64,000 bases of DNA from Roseiarcus sp963824475 (GTDB lineage Bacteria > Pseudomonadota > Alphaproteobacteria > Rhizobiales > Beijerinckiaceae), in NCBI GenBank assembly GCA_963824475.1, contig CAWGPR010000009.1, positions 186,001 through 250,000 of the forward strand. Reading direction: 5' to 3'. The notes beneath the pieces were generated by a model. The model worked only from the letters and a program-made list of their open reading frames with translations. It had not been told where the DNA came from and searched no databases. The first letter of the stretch is position 1. The number at the start of each line of letters is the position of its first letter. The translations under genes and the position numbers were made by a program. Positions 26,755 to 35,567 of this stretch are shown here, piece after piece.

Positions 26755-27083
26755 TGGCTTTGCTCCTCGCTGCCTGGGCACGAGCCTGACGATAGCATGC
26801 GCCCACGAGCGGGGCCGCACGCTGTCGCCGCCGGCAACCGTCCCCTTGGATCTCGTGCGGAAGATCGAGCGCGAGCTGCAAACCAGTCATGACGGCAAGG
26901 CGATCCCAAAGAAGGTCGGTCGCGCCGGTCGACGTGACGGAAAGCGTATGAGCCGATAACGGCGTTGGTATTGGACGCGCAACGCCAATTCACCTATTTT
27001 CCTAGCGGGGGTACACTGGATATTGAGCATCGATTGCGCGCTCCCCGAGCGGCGCATACGTAGCCTTGTCGGCGGATGACCTC
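26755..27083. other. intergenic region before the membrane-protein/sulfatase group
   Basis: About 330 bases between divergent genes. No gene is seen. It should contain promoters for the methyltransferase and for the rightward membrane-protein/sulfatase run; none can be assigned by eye. Confidence 0.4.
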
Positions 27084-27611
27084 ATGGAGCAAGGTCTGGC
27101 AGTCTTGACAGAGCCGATATCCAAAAACCAGCTCTTGCAGGCGCGCCTCGCCATTGGGCTTGTCGTCGGCCTCATCGTGCTCGGTGTCGTTTGCTACGGC
27201 TTCGCCACCGAGACCCTCGACCGGGTGTGGGCGAACTTGCTGGCAAGGCCCAGCGGCCCGATGACGTTCCGCTTCGTTCTGCAGCCGGCGATGGCCGCCA
27301 TTGCCGCGCTGCGCGATGGCATCAAGGATGCCCGGCTCGCGCGGAGGCCTTATCTCTGGGCCATTCTCACCGGCGTGCGCGGCCCGGAGGGGCGCAGCGG
27401 GCGACTGTGGGAAGGAATCCTCTCGACGGCGAGAATCCTGATTCTCGGCGTCATCATGGATGTGATCTATCAGTTGATCGTCTTGAAAACATTCTATCCA
27501 GCGGAGTCGGCGATCATCGCGGTCTTGCTCGCGTTCGTTCCTTATGTTTTGCTGCGTGGCCCCTTTGAGCGCGTCGCGCGCCATTGGGTCGCCAGACCCG
27601 CATCCAGTTGA
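27084..27611 (+). CDS. membrane protein of unknown function
   Basis: 175 residues from the ATG at 27084; a TTG at 27066 would add six. Three hydrophobic segments are visible (LAIGLVVGLIVLGVVCYGFA, ILILGVIMDVIYQLIVL, SAIIAVLLAFVPYVLLRGPF), with a cytoplasmic loop carrying basic residues. It is followed 12 bases later by a DUF202 membrane protein and then the sulfatase, probably one transcript. I do not recognise the family. Confidence 0.7.
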   Translation: MEQGLAVLTEPISKNQLLQARLAIGLVVGLIVLGVVCYGFATETLDRVWANLLARPSGPMTFRFVLQPAMAAIAALRDGIKDARLARRPYLWAILTGVRGPEGRSGRLWEGILSTARILILGVIMDVIYQLIVLKTFYPAESAIIAVLLAFVPYVLLRGPFERVARHWVARPASS

Positions 27612-27623
27612 GCCGCCCAGACG

Positions 27624-28073
27624 ATGGCGAGCCCCGATCTCAAGTTCGACGTCAACACCGAGCTTTCCTCGCGCCGCACCGGCATGTCGTTTCAGCGCAC
27701 GCGCATGAGCGCCGACCGGACGCTGATGTCGGTCATCCGCACCTCGCTGTCGCTGATCGGCTTCGGCTTCACCATCGCCCAGGTGTTTGAGAAGCTGCGC
27801 GACCAGAATGTCATCACCAGAGCTGCGGCGCCGCGGAACTTCGGCCTCGCCCTGGTCGGACTGGGTATCGTGATGCTCGTTCTCGGCATCGTCTATCACT
27901 TGCAGTTCATGCTGGAACTGCGCCATTTGCGAGAGGCGATGAGGGCGGAAGGGCTCGTGCATGGCGAGAGCCGTTTTCCGGTGTCCTTGACGCTGATTAC
28001 AGCGCTCATCCTTCTTGTCATCGGCGTCGCGGCGATCATCAGTATGGCGTTTCGGGTCGGCCCATTCGGCTAG
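27624..28073 (+). CDS. DUF202 membrane protein
   Basis: 149 residues with the DUF202 (YidH-type) pattern: a cytoplasmic N-terminus ending in RTRMSADRTLMSVIRTSLSL, then three membrane helices (IGFGFTIAQVFEKL, FGLALVGLGIVMLVLGIVYH, LTLITALILLVIGVAAIISM). Function in the family is unknown. It lies between another membrane protein and a sulfatase; in several bacteria DUF202 genes accompany sulfatases, which is only a contextual hint. Confidence 0.82.
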   Translation: MASPDLKFDVNTELSSRRTGMSFQRTRMSADRTLMSVIRTSLSLIGFGFTIAQVFEKLRDQNVITRAAAPRNFGLALVGLGIVMLVLGIVYHLQFMLELRHLREAMRAEGLVHGESRFPVSLTLITALILLVIGVAAIISMAFRVGPFG

Positions 28074-28170
28074 GGGAGGCGCATGGCTCAGGATTAAATC
28101 GGCGTTTCGCGCTCAGCGCGGTGGGATCACATCGTTTATTTGAGCTTTGATTGAGAGACAGGAGTAGGAA

Positions 28171-29715
28171 ATGCCTAAGACGGACAAGCCGAATATCCTC
28201 GTCATCTGGGGCGACGACATCGGCATCGCGAACTTAAGCTGCTATTCGCACGGCCTCATGGGCTACCAGACGCCCAACATCGATAGCCTCGCCAAGGAAG
28301 GCATGCTGTTCACCAATTCTTACGGTGAACAATCGTGCACGGCCGGCCGCTCCTCTTTCATCACCGGACAGAGCGTCTATCGCACCGGCCTCTCGAAGGT
28401 TGGCATTCCTGGCGCACCGATCGGCATGAACGAAAAAATCGTCACCATCGCCGCCGCGCTCAAGAACCAGGGCTACGCGACCGGCCAGTTTGGCAAGAAC
28501 CATCTCGGCGATCTGAACTCGATGCTGCCGACCAACCACGGCTTCGATGAGTTCTACGGCAATCTCTACCACCTCAATGCCGAAGAAGAGCCGGAAGCGG
28601 ACGACTATCCCGATGAGAAGGAGTTTCCGAACTTTCACAAGACGTTCGGGCCGCGCGGGGTCATGCACTCCTTCGCGACAGACACCGACGATCCAACCGT
28701 CCAGCCGCGCTGGGGCAGGGTCGGCAAACAGAAAATCGAGGATACTGGCCCACTCACCCGGAAGCGCATGGAGACCTGCGACGACGATTTCGTCGCGCGC
28801 GCCAAGGAATTCATGAAGAAGGCGAACGACGCGGGCAAGCCGTTCTTCGTCTGGCTCAACACGACCCACATGCACGCCTTTACTCACACGAAGCCCGAGA
28901 GCAAGGGGCAGGCGGGACGCTGGCAATCCCCCTATCACGACACGATGATCGACCATGACAAGAACGTCGGCCAGGCGCTCGACTTTCTCGACGAAGCCGG
29001 TATCGCCGACAACACCTTCGTCATGTATTCGACCGACAACGGCCCGCACATGAACTCGTGGCCGGACGGCGCCATGACGCCGTTTCGCAGCGAGAAAAAC
29101 ACCAATTGGGAGGGCGCGTTCCGCATTCCGATGCTGGTGCGCTGGCCGGGCAAGATCAAGCCGGGTCAGATCTCGAACGAGATCATCCAGCACCACGACT
29201 GGTTCCCGACCTTCCTCGCCATGGCCGGCGAGCCTGACATCATGGAGAAGCTGAAGGCCGGCTATCAGGCGATCGGGCGCACTTACAAAAATTACCTCGA
29301 CGCCTACAATCTGGTGCCCTACCTGACTGGCCAGGAGAAAAAGAGTCCGCGCAACTTCTTCATGTATCTCAGCGACGACGGCGACGTGCTGGGCTTGCGC
29401 TACGACAATTGGAAGGTCGTGTTCATGGAGCAGCGCTGCCCCGGCACGCTGCAGGTCTGGGCGGAGCCGTTCACGAAGCTCAGGGTGCCGAAGCTCTTCA
29501 ATCTTCGCACCGATCCTTACGAGCGGGCGGATATTACTTCGAACAGCTACTACGACTGGTTCTTGCGGCGCGTCTTCATGATCTATGGCGCGCAGGCGGC
29601 AGCGTCGCAATGGGCGGCGACCTTCAAGGACTTCCCGCCGATTCAGAAGCCAAACACCTTCACACTCGACGACGCCTTGAAGGCGATGCACGACACCGCC
29701 GCCGGCATGCACTGA
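28171..29715 (+). CDS. Cys-type sulfatase (arylsulfatase family), cytoplasmic
   Basis: 514 residues starting MPKTDKPNILVIWGDDIG, with the metal-binding Asp pair at 15-16 and no signal peptide. The active-site motif is SCTAGRSSFITG: Cys56 is the residue converted to formylglycine, and Arg60 completes C-x-A-x-R. The usual proline is Ala here, a variant tolerated in the family. Further family residues are QFGKNHLGD, NTTHMHAF and YSTDNGPHMNSWPDG (metal Asp-Asn). It hydrolyses a sulfate ester; the substrate is unknown. GGAG-like AGGAG precedes the start. Its activating enzyme is encoded 3.7 kb upstream. Confidence 0.92.
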   Translation: MPKTDKPNILVIWGDDIGIANLSCYSHGLMGYQTPNIDSLAKEGMLFTNSYGEQSCTAGRSSFITGQSVYRTGLSKVGIPGAPIGMNEKIVTIAAALKNQGYATGQFGKNHLGDLNSMLPTNHGFDEFYGNLYHLNAEEEPEADDYPDEKEFPNFHKTFGPRGVMHSFATDTDDPTVQPRWGRVGKQKIEDTGPLTRKRMETCDDDFVARAKEFMKKANDAGKPFFVWLNTTHMHAFTHTKPESKGQAGRWQSPYHDTMIDHDKNVGQALDFLDEAGIADNTFVMYSTDNGPHMNSWPDGAMTPFRSEKNTNWEGAFRIPMLVRWPGKIKPGQISNEIIQHHDWFPTFLAMAGEPDIMEKLKAGYQAIGRTYKNYLDAYNLVPYLTGQEKKSPRNFFMYLSDDGDVLGLRYDNWKVVFMEQRCPGTLQVWAEPFTKLRVPKLFNLRTDPYERADITSNSYYDWFLRRVFMIYGAQAAASQWAATFKDFPPIQKPNTFTLDDALKAMHDTAAGMH

Positions 29716-29955
29716 GCGGCTGGATGCGGGCGGCTGGCTTCGGCCCGCCGCCCCGCAGAGTATTGCTTATCCTCGCGACCGACGCGGCCGTCGATGTGAT
29801 CGACCGGTTGACGCTTATCCTGATCGTCGTCGGACCGCCCGCCACGGCAAAAATTGCAACGCCTCTCGCTGCGGCTGACCGGGTGGGACACACGGCAAAC
29901 CATCTCGCGAAGATGCTCCATTTTGTCCATCGGAGCATGCTAGAGTTTAGGAGCC

Positions 29956-31396
29956 ATGAGCTCCGCACGTCTGCGCGATCTGCCCGCGGTTGACGCGGTC
30001 CTGAACACGCCTGCCGCCGCGACCCTCGCCGAGCAATTCGGTCGCGCCGCCGCCACGGACGCCATCCGCGCCGCGCTGAACGATGCCCGCGCGGCCTTGC
30101 AAGTCGGAGAGCGCTTCGTTCCGACTGCTGAGGAAATCGCCGCTCAGTCTCTCGCCTGCCTTGAGAAGGAAGATCGCTCGGCATTGCGGCCGCTGTTCAA
30201 TCTGAGCGGCACGGTGCTGCACACCAATCTCGGGCGAGCAGCGCTCGCCGAGGCGGCGATCGAAGCGGCCATAGCGGCTATGCGGAATGCGGTCGCGCTC
30301 GAGTTCGACTTGGAAACGGGCAAACGCGGCGAGCGTGACGACCACGTCAGGGCCTTGTTGTGCTCTTTGACGGGGGCTGAAGACGCGACGGTGGTCAACA
30401 ACAACGCTGCGGCCGTGCTCCTGTGCCTTAATGTGTTGGCCAACGGCCGCGAGGCCGTCGTGTCGCGTGGCGAGCTCATCGAAATCGGCGGAGCCTTCCG
30501 CATGCCGGAAATCATGGCCCGCGCCGGCGCCCGAACTCATCGAGGTTGGCACGACCAATCGCACCCACCCGAAGGACTACATCTCGGCGCTCAGCGCGGA
30601 AACCGGCGTGATCCTGAAGGTCCACATGTCGAACTATCGCATCCAGGGCTTCACCTGCGAGGTCGAAACACGGGAGCTCTCTGGGATCGCCAAAAAGGCG
30701 AGCGTCCCGCTCCTACACGATCTGGGATCGGGCACGCTGATTGACCTTGCGGCTTACGGGCTGCAGCGGGAGCCGACCGTGCGCGAGGCCTTGGCTGAGG
30801 GCGCCGACATCGTGACGTTCTCCGGCGACAAGCTGCTGGGAGGGCCCCAGGCGGGCTTCATCGTAGGCAAGCGCGAGCTGATCGCCGCGATCTCTCGCAA
30901 TCCGATGAAGCGAGCGCTTCGAGTCGATAAGATCCGCCTCGCGGCGATCGAGGCCACGCTCAGGCTCTATCGAGACCCGGATCGGCTTGCCGAACGTCTG
31001 CCGACGTTGCGGTTCCTCGCGCGAAAGCGACAGGACATCGAGGCGAGTGTGGCCCGTGCTCTGCCTCACGTCGCTCGGGCTGTCGGCGACGCATTCGCCG
31101 TCGAGCTCTCAGAATGCCGAAGCCAAATCGGATCCGGCGCGCTCCCCCTCGAGACGATTGAGAGCGCGGGTCTCTCCATCCGCGCGTCCGCCGGCGGCCG
31201 CGCGATCGAGGACTTGGCGCTGAGGCTGCGCTCGTTGCCGACGCCGGTGATCGGACGGATCGAGAAAGACCGGCTAGTGCTCGACTTCCGCTGCCTGACC
31301 GACGAAGCGGCCTTCCAGTCCAATCTGCTGCACCTGAGGCACGATGCGCTGACGTCCACGGACGCGTCTCGGTCCGAGCCGGAAGGGCAGCCGTGA
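29956..31396 (+). CDS. selA: L-seryl-tRNA(Sec) selenium transferase, one apparent frameshift
   Basis: This PLP enzyme converts seryl-tRNA(Sec) to selenocysteinyl-tRNA using selenophosphate. The reading frame runs from MSSARLRDLPAVDAVL through LFNLSGTVLHTNLGRA to MPEIMARAGAR, then breaks. Removing one A from GAACTC at 30533-30538 (giving GACTC) continues LIEVGTTNRTHPKDYI and reaches the stop at 31396. The PLP lysine is in FSGDKLLGGPQAG. The total length, about 479 residues, is normal. The gene overlaps selB by four bases. The break looks like a sequencing artefact, not decay, because the rest is intact and selB, selC and selD are all present. Confidence 0.9.
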
Positions 31397-33459
31397 TCGT
31401 CGGGCTGGCCGGGCATATCGATCATGGGAAAACGGCGCTGGTCAGGGTGTTGACCGGCGTGGATGGCGATCGCCTCAAGGAAGAGAAGGCGCGCGGCATC
31501 ACCATCGACCTCGGTTTCGCTTTCTTGCCCACGGTCGCGGGACCGCCGCTCGGCTTCATCGACGTTCCGGGCCACGAGCGCTTCGTCCATACGATGCTCG
31601 CGGGCGCGGCAGGGATCGATTACGCGATCCTGACGGTGGCCGCCGATGACGGAATAAAACCCCAAACGCTCGAGCATCTGGCGATCCTCGACCTGCTGGG
31701 CGTCGACCGCGGCGTTGTCGTGCTTACGAAAGCGGATCTCGCCTCTCATGAGCGGCTCGCGGAGGTCGCGCGCCACGCGCAAGCGATTGTCGGCGGGACG
31801 ACGCTCGCGAGCGCGCGCGTGCTTGCTGTCTCGGCGGCGAGCGGGCAGGGGGTTGACGCGCTGCGCGCCCATCTCGAGGCGGCGAGCAGCGTCGCGAGCA
31901 ATCGATCTCAAGGAGTGCGGTTCCGTCTGGCGGTCGACCGGGTCTTCACGTTGTTGGGCGTAGGCGTGGTGACCACGGGGACGGTCTATTCCGGATCGGT
32001 GCGTGTCGGCGACAGGGTTCAGATCAGCCCATGTGGGCTGATGGCGCGCGTTCGATCCTTGCATTCTCAGAACAGGGCTGCCGAAACCGCGCAGGCTGGC
32101 GATCGCTGCGCGCTCAACCTCGCGGGTCCGGGCGTCGAGAAGGACGCAATTCGACGCGGTGATGTCGTGCTCGACCCCGACCTCCACGCGCCGACGGAAC
32201 GCATCGACGCCCTTTTGCGCCTCCTGCCCAGCGAAAAGAAGCCGATCGGCCAGTGGTTTCCGGCCCATCTCCACCACGGCGCGTCGGAAGTGGGCGCGCG
32301 AATTGTCCTGCTCAAAGACGGACCGATCGCGCCAGGGGATGAGGCGGAGGTTCAACTCGTGCTCGATCGGCCGATCGCGGCGGCCGCCGTGGATCGCTAT
32401 GTCGTCCGCGACGTGTCGGCGCAGCGTACGCTGGGGGGCGGGGTTTTCCTCGATCTGCGGCCGCCGGCCCGCAAGCGGCGTACGCCGGAAAGGCAGGCGC
32501 AGCGCGCGGCGCTTGCGATCCGCGATCCGTTCGCGTCCTTCGCCGCGCTCCTGGCCGCGCCGCCTTTCGCCGCGGACCTAGCCGTCTTCGCCCGCGACCG
32601 GGCTCTTTCCGCGGCGCGAACGGATGAGCTTGCGACAGCCCTCGATCTCGTCGTCCTCGAAGCGGCAGAGTCGAGGATGGCTCTGGCGCGCGAGCAGTGG
32701 AGCAAGTTCGCATCCACAGCACTTGACCGGATCGCGGCCTATCACGCCGAAAACCCCGACCTTCAGGGAATGGGGCGCGAAGAGTTGCGCATGGCGCTGC
32801 AACCGCGGCTGCCGAAGCCACCGTTCGACGCCGCCTTGCAGAAACTCGCCCGCGGGAACGAACTCGTCCTGGAAGGCGCTTTCGTCAAACTCCGTTCGCA
32901 CGAGATGAGGCTGACCGCCGAAGACATGGCGGCTTGGGAGGCCGTCGCGCCGTTGCTCGGGGGGACGGAGCGGTTCCGGCCGCCGCGGGTGCGCCACGTT
33001 GCGACGGCGACCGGTCGCCCCGAGGCGGACGTTCGTCGGATCCTCAAACTCGCCGGCCGCATGGGCTGGGCGGACGAGGTCGCGCACGACCATTTCTTCT
33101 TGCGCTCAACCGTGCGCGAAATGGTTGGGATCGCCGCCGATCTGGCCGCCGCGCCCAGACATGCCGGCTTTTCCGCCGCGGAGTTTCGCGATCGCATGGC
33201 CAATGGGCGAAAGGTCGCCATCCAGATTCTCGAGTTCTTCGATCGCCGCGGCGTGACCCTGCGCAGCGGCGATTGGCGTCGAATCAACCCGGCCCGCCTG
33301 GATCTGTTTGGCGTTGGCGCGGAAACTCATGACGATGCGCCTGGAGGAGAATCGTCCCCGGTGGGGCGTCCGGACTTCAAATCCGTGTGGGGCAGCGAGC
33401 CTGTCTCAGGTGGGTTCAACTCCCACTCTCTTCCGCCAGCTTCCGACCCCGCCAAATGA
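31393..33459 (+). CDS. selB: selenocysteine-specific elongation factor
   Basis: 688 residues from a GTG at 31393 overlapping the selA stop. The GTPase domain is intact: AGHIDHGKT (G1), DVPGHERF (G3) and LTKADL (G4). Domains II/III and the C-terminal winged helices that bind the SECIS hairpin (ending FDRRGVTLRSGDWRRINPARLDLFG near residue 640) follow. It brings Sec-tRNA to the ribosome at UGA codons. Family members normally end soon after RLDLF. Here the frame has no stop and runs through the tRNA-Sec gene for about 45 more codons (to 33459). Those last residues (ESSPVGRPDFKSVWGSEP) simply encode tRNA. Confidence 0.92.
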   Translation: MIVGLAGHIDHGKTALVRVLTGVDGDRLKEEKARGITIDLGFAFLPTVAGPPLGFIDVPGHERFVHTMLAGAAGIDYAILTVAADDGIKPQTLEHLAILDLLGVDRGVVVLTKADLASHERLAEVARHAQAIVGGTTLASARVLAVSAASGQGVDALRAHLEAASSVASNRSQGVRFRLAVDRVFTLLGVGVVTTGTVYSGSVRVGDRVQISPCGLMARVRSLHSQNRAAETAQAGDRCALNLAGPGVEKDAIRRGDVVLDPDLHAPTERIDALLRLLPSEKKPIGQWFPAHLHHGASEVGARIVLLKDGPIAPGDEAEVQLVLDRPIAAAAVDRYVVRDVSAQRTLGGGVFLDLRPPARKRRTPERQAQRAALAIRDPFASFAALLAAPPFAADLAVFARDRALSAARTDELATALDLVVLEAAESRMALAREQWSKFASTALDRIAAYHAENPDLQGMGREELRMALQPRLPKPPFDAALQKLARGNELVLEGAFVKLRSHEMRLTAEDMAAWEAVAPLLGGTERFRPPRVRHVATATGRPEADVRRILKLAGRMGWADEVAHDHFFLRSTVREMVGIAADLAAAPRHAGFSAAEFRDRMANGRKVAIQILEFFDRRGVTLRSGDWRRINPARLDLFGVGAETHDDAPGGESSPVGRPDFKSVWGSEPVSGGFNSHSLPPASDPAK
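33343..33438 (+). tRNA. selC: tRNA-Sec (UCA anticodon)
   Basis: A 96-base tRNA with the special selenocysteine layout. The 8-bp acceptor stem GGAGGAGA pairs with TCTCTTCC before the discriminator G and an encoded CCA. A long D stem is formed by CGTCCCC and GGGGCG. The anticodon arm CGGA-CTTCAAA-TCCG gives TCA. A long variable arm follows, and then the T arm GTGGG-TTCAACT-CCCAC. It lies wholly inside the 3' end of the selB reading frame, on the same strand. Confidence 0.93.
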
Positions 33460-33471
33460 CGCGGGCGGCGC

Positions 33472-34518
33472 TCAGGGTTCGACGGCTACGATCGGCTCGC
33501 CGGCCTCGACCGAGCCAACGATCGCGGCGCGTGGATCGCCTTCTCGGATGCGCGCGAGGATCGCCGGCGCGGCTTGAGCGCCGCAGGCGACGAGGAGGCC
33601 GCCCGAGGTCTGGGGATCGGTCAACAGCAGGCGCCGCCAGTCTTCGAATTCGGGCGGCAGGGCGACGGCGTCGCCGTAGCTCGCCCAGTTGCGGTGCGAG
33701 GCGCCGGTGACGAAGCCGGCGCGGGCGAGAGTCTCGGCCTGAGCGAGCAAGGGCGCATCGTCGATGCGCAAGCGGACGGTGAGACCGGCGCCGCGCGCCA
33801 TTTCGAGCGCGTGGCCGAGAAGGCCGAAGCCGGTGACGTCGGTCATCCCATGGACCGCCTCGTCGCGCGTAAGGTCGGCGCCGATCGCGTTGAGGCGCGT
33901 CATGAAGCCCAGCATCTCGCGATAGCCTTCGTCGGAGAGCGCGCCTTTCTTGATCGCCGCCGAATAGATGCCGACGCCAAGCGGCTTGGTGAGGATGAGC
34001 GCGTCGCCTGGGCGGGCTTCCGAGTTGCGTCGCAGCGCCTTCGTCGAGACGAGGCCGACGACGGCGAGGCCGTAGATCGGCTCGGGCGAATCGATGGAAT
34101 GGCCGCCCGCGACCGGGATTCCCGCTTCCGCCGCCATCGCCGCGCCGCCGCGCAGGATTTCGCGGATCATGCTGGTCGGCATGCTGTTGATCGGCATGCC
34201 GACGACCGCGAGCGCGAAGATCGGCTTGCCCCCCATCGCATAGACGTCGGAGAGGGCGTTGGTCGCGGCGATACGGCCGAAGTCGAACGGATCGTCGACC
34301 ATCGGCATGAAGAAGTCGGTGGTCGCGACGATGCAGGTCTCGTCGTCAAGCCGCCATACCGCGGCGTCGTCGCCGGTCTCCGTGCCGACCAGGAGGCTGG
34401 CGAAGGGGGCGCTCGCCGGCTGCTCGGCCAGCAGTTCGCGCAGTATCGCGGGGGACAGCTTGCAGCCGCAGCCGCCGCCATGGGCAAGCGCGGTCAGGCG
34501 AAGGATCGGGGCGTTCAT
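33472..34518 (-). CDS. selD: selenide, water dikinase
   Basis: 348 residues. It makes selenophosphate from selenide and ATP, the selenium donor for SelA. The catalytic region is MNAPILRLTALAHGGGCGCK with Cys17 and Lys20 at the same positions as in the E. coli enzyme. It is the Cys form, not a selenoprotein. ATP-binding features follow (TTDFFMPMVDDPFDFGRIAA, SDVYAMGGKPIFAL, TGFGLLGHALEMA, LLTDPQTSGGLL). It is convergent with selA-selB-selC, its stop being 34 bases from the tRNA end. Confidence 0.94.
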   Translation of the reverse strand: MNAPILRLTALAHGGGCGCKLSPAILRELLAEQPASAPFASLLVGTETGDDAAVWRLDDETCIVATTDFFMPMVDDPFDFGRIAATNALSDVYAMGGKPIFALAVVGMPINSMPTSMIREILRGGAAMAAEAGIPVAGGHSIDSPEPIYGLAVVGLVSTKALRRNSEARPGDALILTKPLGVGIYSAAIKKGALSDEGYREMLGFMTRLNAIGADLTRDEAVHGMTDVTGFGLLGHALEMARGAGLTVRLRIDDAPLLAQAETLARAGFVTGASHRNWASYGDAVALPPEFEDWRRLLLTDPQTSGGLLVACGAQAAPAILARIREGDPRAAIVGSVEAGEPIVAVEP

Positions 34519-34647
34519 GGCGGTCTTGTCTCCGCTGTCGTAAGCCGGCTCAGTCAGAGTGCCCCCGCAGCCGCCGCAAGGCTAGGGGCTGACCGGGGCG
34601 CCGGCGCGCCGCCCAAGGCCGCCGACTCAACCAGCGCGCGAGCTCGT

Positions 34648-34911
34648 TGCAAGCAAACGCCCATAAACGCCGATAGATGAGCCTAAACGCCAGTAAAACA
34701 GCTTGCATTTACTAGCGTTTATTTTCGCCAATCGGGGCTTTTCAATGGGTTACGGTCGATTCAAATAAACCAAATCCGGCTCGCGTCTCAGGTTGTGTGC
34801 AAAACGTCTCAAGCGTATCCCTCATTGCTCCTTCCTCGGGCGGTCCGGCAGGCCACGAATCCGGCTAATGGGTAACATATAGCACACGATTCTGATTCTC
34901 GCAAATCAATT
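34648..34911 (+). repeat. long diverged repeat, copy B
   Basis: The second copy of the element at 7873-8128, same orientation, with the same ordered blocks (GCAAGCAAACGC, TACTAGCGTTTAT, AATCGGGGCTTTTCAA-GGGTTAC, TTGTGTGCAAAACGTCTCAA, TAGCACACG). This copy also carries AAACGCC three times near its left end. No gene is seen between 34519 and 35090 apart from this. Confidence 0.6.
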
Positions 34912-35090
34912 CTGCGTGGGGTCACTCACGGCGGTCGGTTCGTTGCTGTGGGACGCAAAAAGCCCTTTGGTTGTGATCGGGGTCACAGACACGGTCCGCA
35001 TGAGCCTTTAATCGCACAGCTTGGCAATCAGCCCGTAGGTTGCCGCCGACGCAATGGGCGCGTCTGGCCCATACCGAAGGAGGCCACGCC

Positions 35091-35297
35091 ATGCTGTCAT
35101 TTCGCAATTCGATCGGTTTCATCGCCGTCGCGGCGCTCGTCGTCGCAATCGGTATGCTCGTGCACGCTCACGATACCTCGAACGCGGCCGCCGGCCGTTT
35201 GTGGACGCTGGCCAGACCTTCAGTTGCCCATGTGTCCTCCCCGCGCGCCTCGACCTACGCCGACGAGGTCGCCAACATCAACCACGAAGGTTTCTAG
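35091..35297 (+). CDS. small secreted or membrane-anchored protein
   Basis: 68 residues from the ATG at 35091, with a strong AGGAGG ribosome site eight bases before it. The N-terminus MLSFRNSIGFIAVAALVVAI then GMLVHAH is a signal peptide or signal anchor. The remainder is a short polar tail. No family recognised. The good ribosome site and leader make it a likely real gene. Confidence 0.55.
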   Translation: MLSFRNSIGFIAVAALVVAIGMLVHAHDTSNAAAGRLWTLARPSVAHVSSPRASTYADEVANINHEGF

Positions 35298-35375
35298 CGC
35301 CGGGCCCGCAGGACCGGGGGTTGCATGGTCGCCTGATCCACTCGATGGGCGTGACGCCGTTGAAGCGAGCGGCGA

Positions 35376-35443
35376 CGCCCCTCGATTCGTTGCGATCACC
35401 CTAACCGACCAGCAGCAGCGGATGGGGCGCGTGGCGGGACCAG
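35376..35443 (+). repeat. 68-bp direct repeat, left copy
   Basis: It matches 37633-37700 with four mismatches in 68 bases and the same orientation, including the block CCTAACCGACCAGCAGCAGC. The two copies bracket the adenylate cyclase gene, 2.26 kb apart. Confidence 0.8.
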
Positions 35444-35567
35444 CCGCCCCTTTCTTGACAGACAAACCAATCATTCGTGCGCCCTGGTTTTGCTCCCGGA
35501 ACCTCGATAAGATTGCGCAGACTGGCGCCGGCATTCGTGCCAAAGCGTCGGCTGCGAGAGGGGCGCA

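Noticed and set aside
31393..33459. SelB with a novel C-terminal domain of about 45 residues
   Set aside because: The extra residues are exactly the translation of the tRNA-Sec gene and its flanks, so they are not evidence for a new domain.
33472..34518. SelD as a selenoprotein
   Set aside because: The catalytic position is Cys (GGGCGCK) and the frame has no internal TGA.
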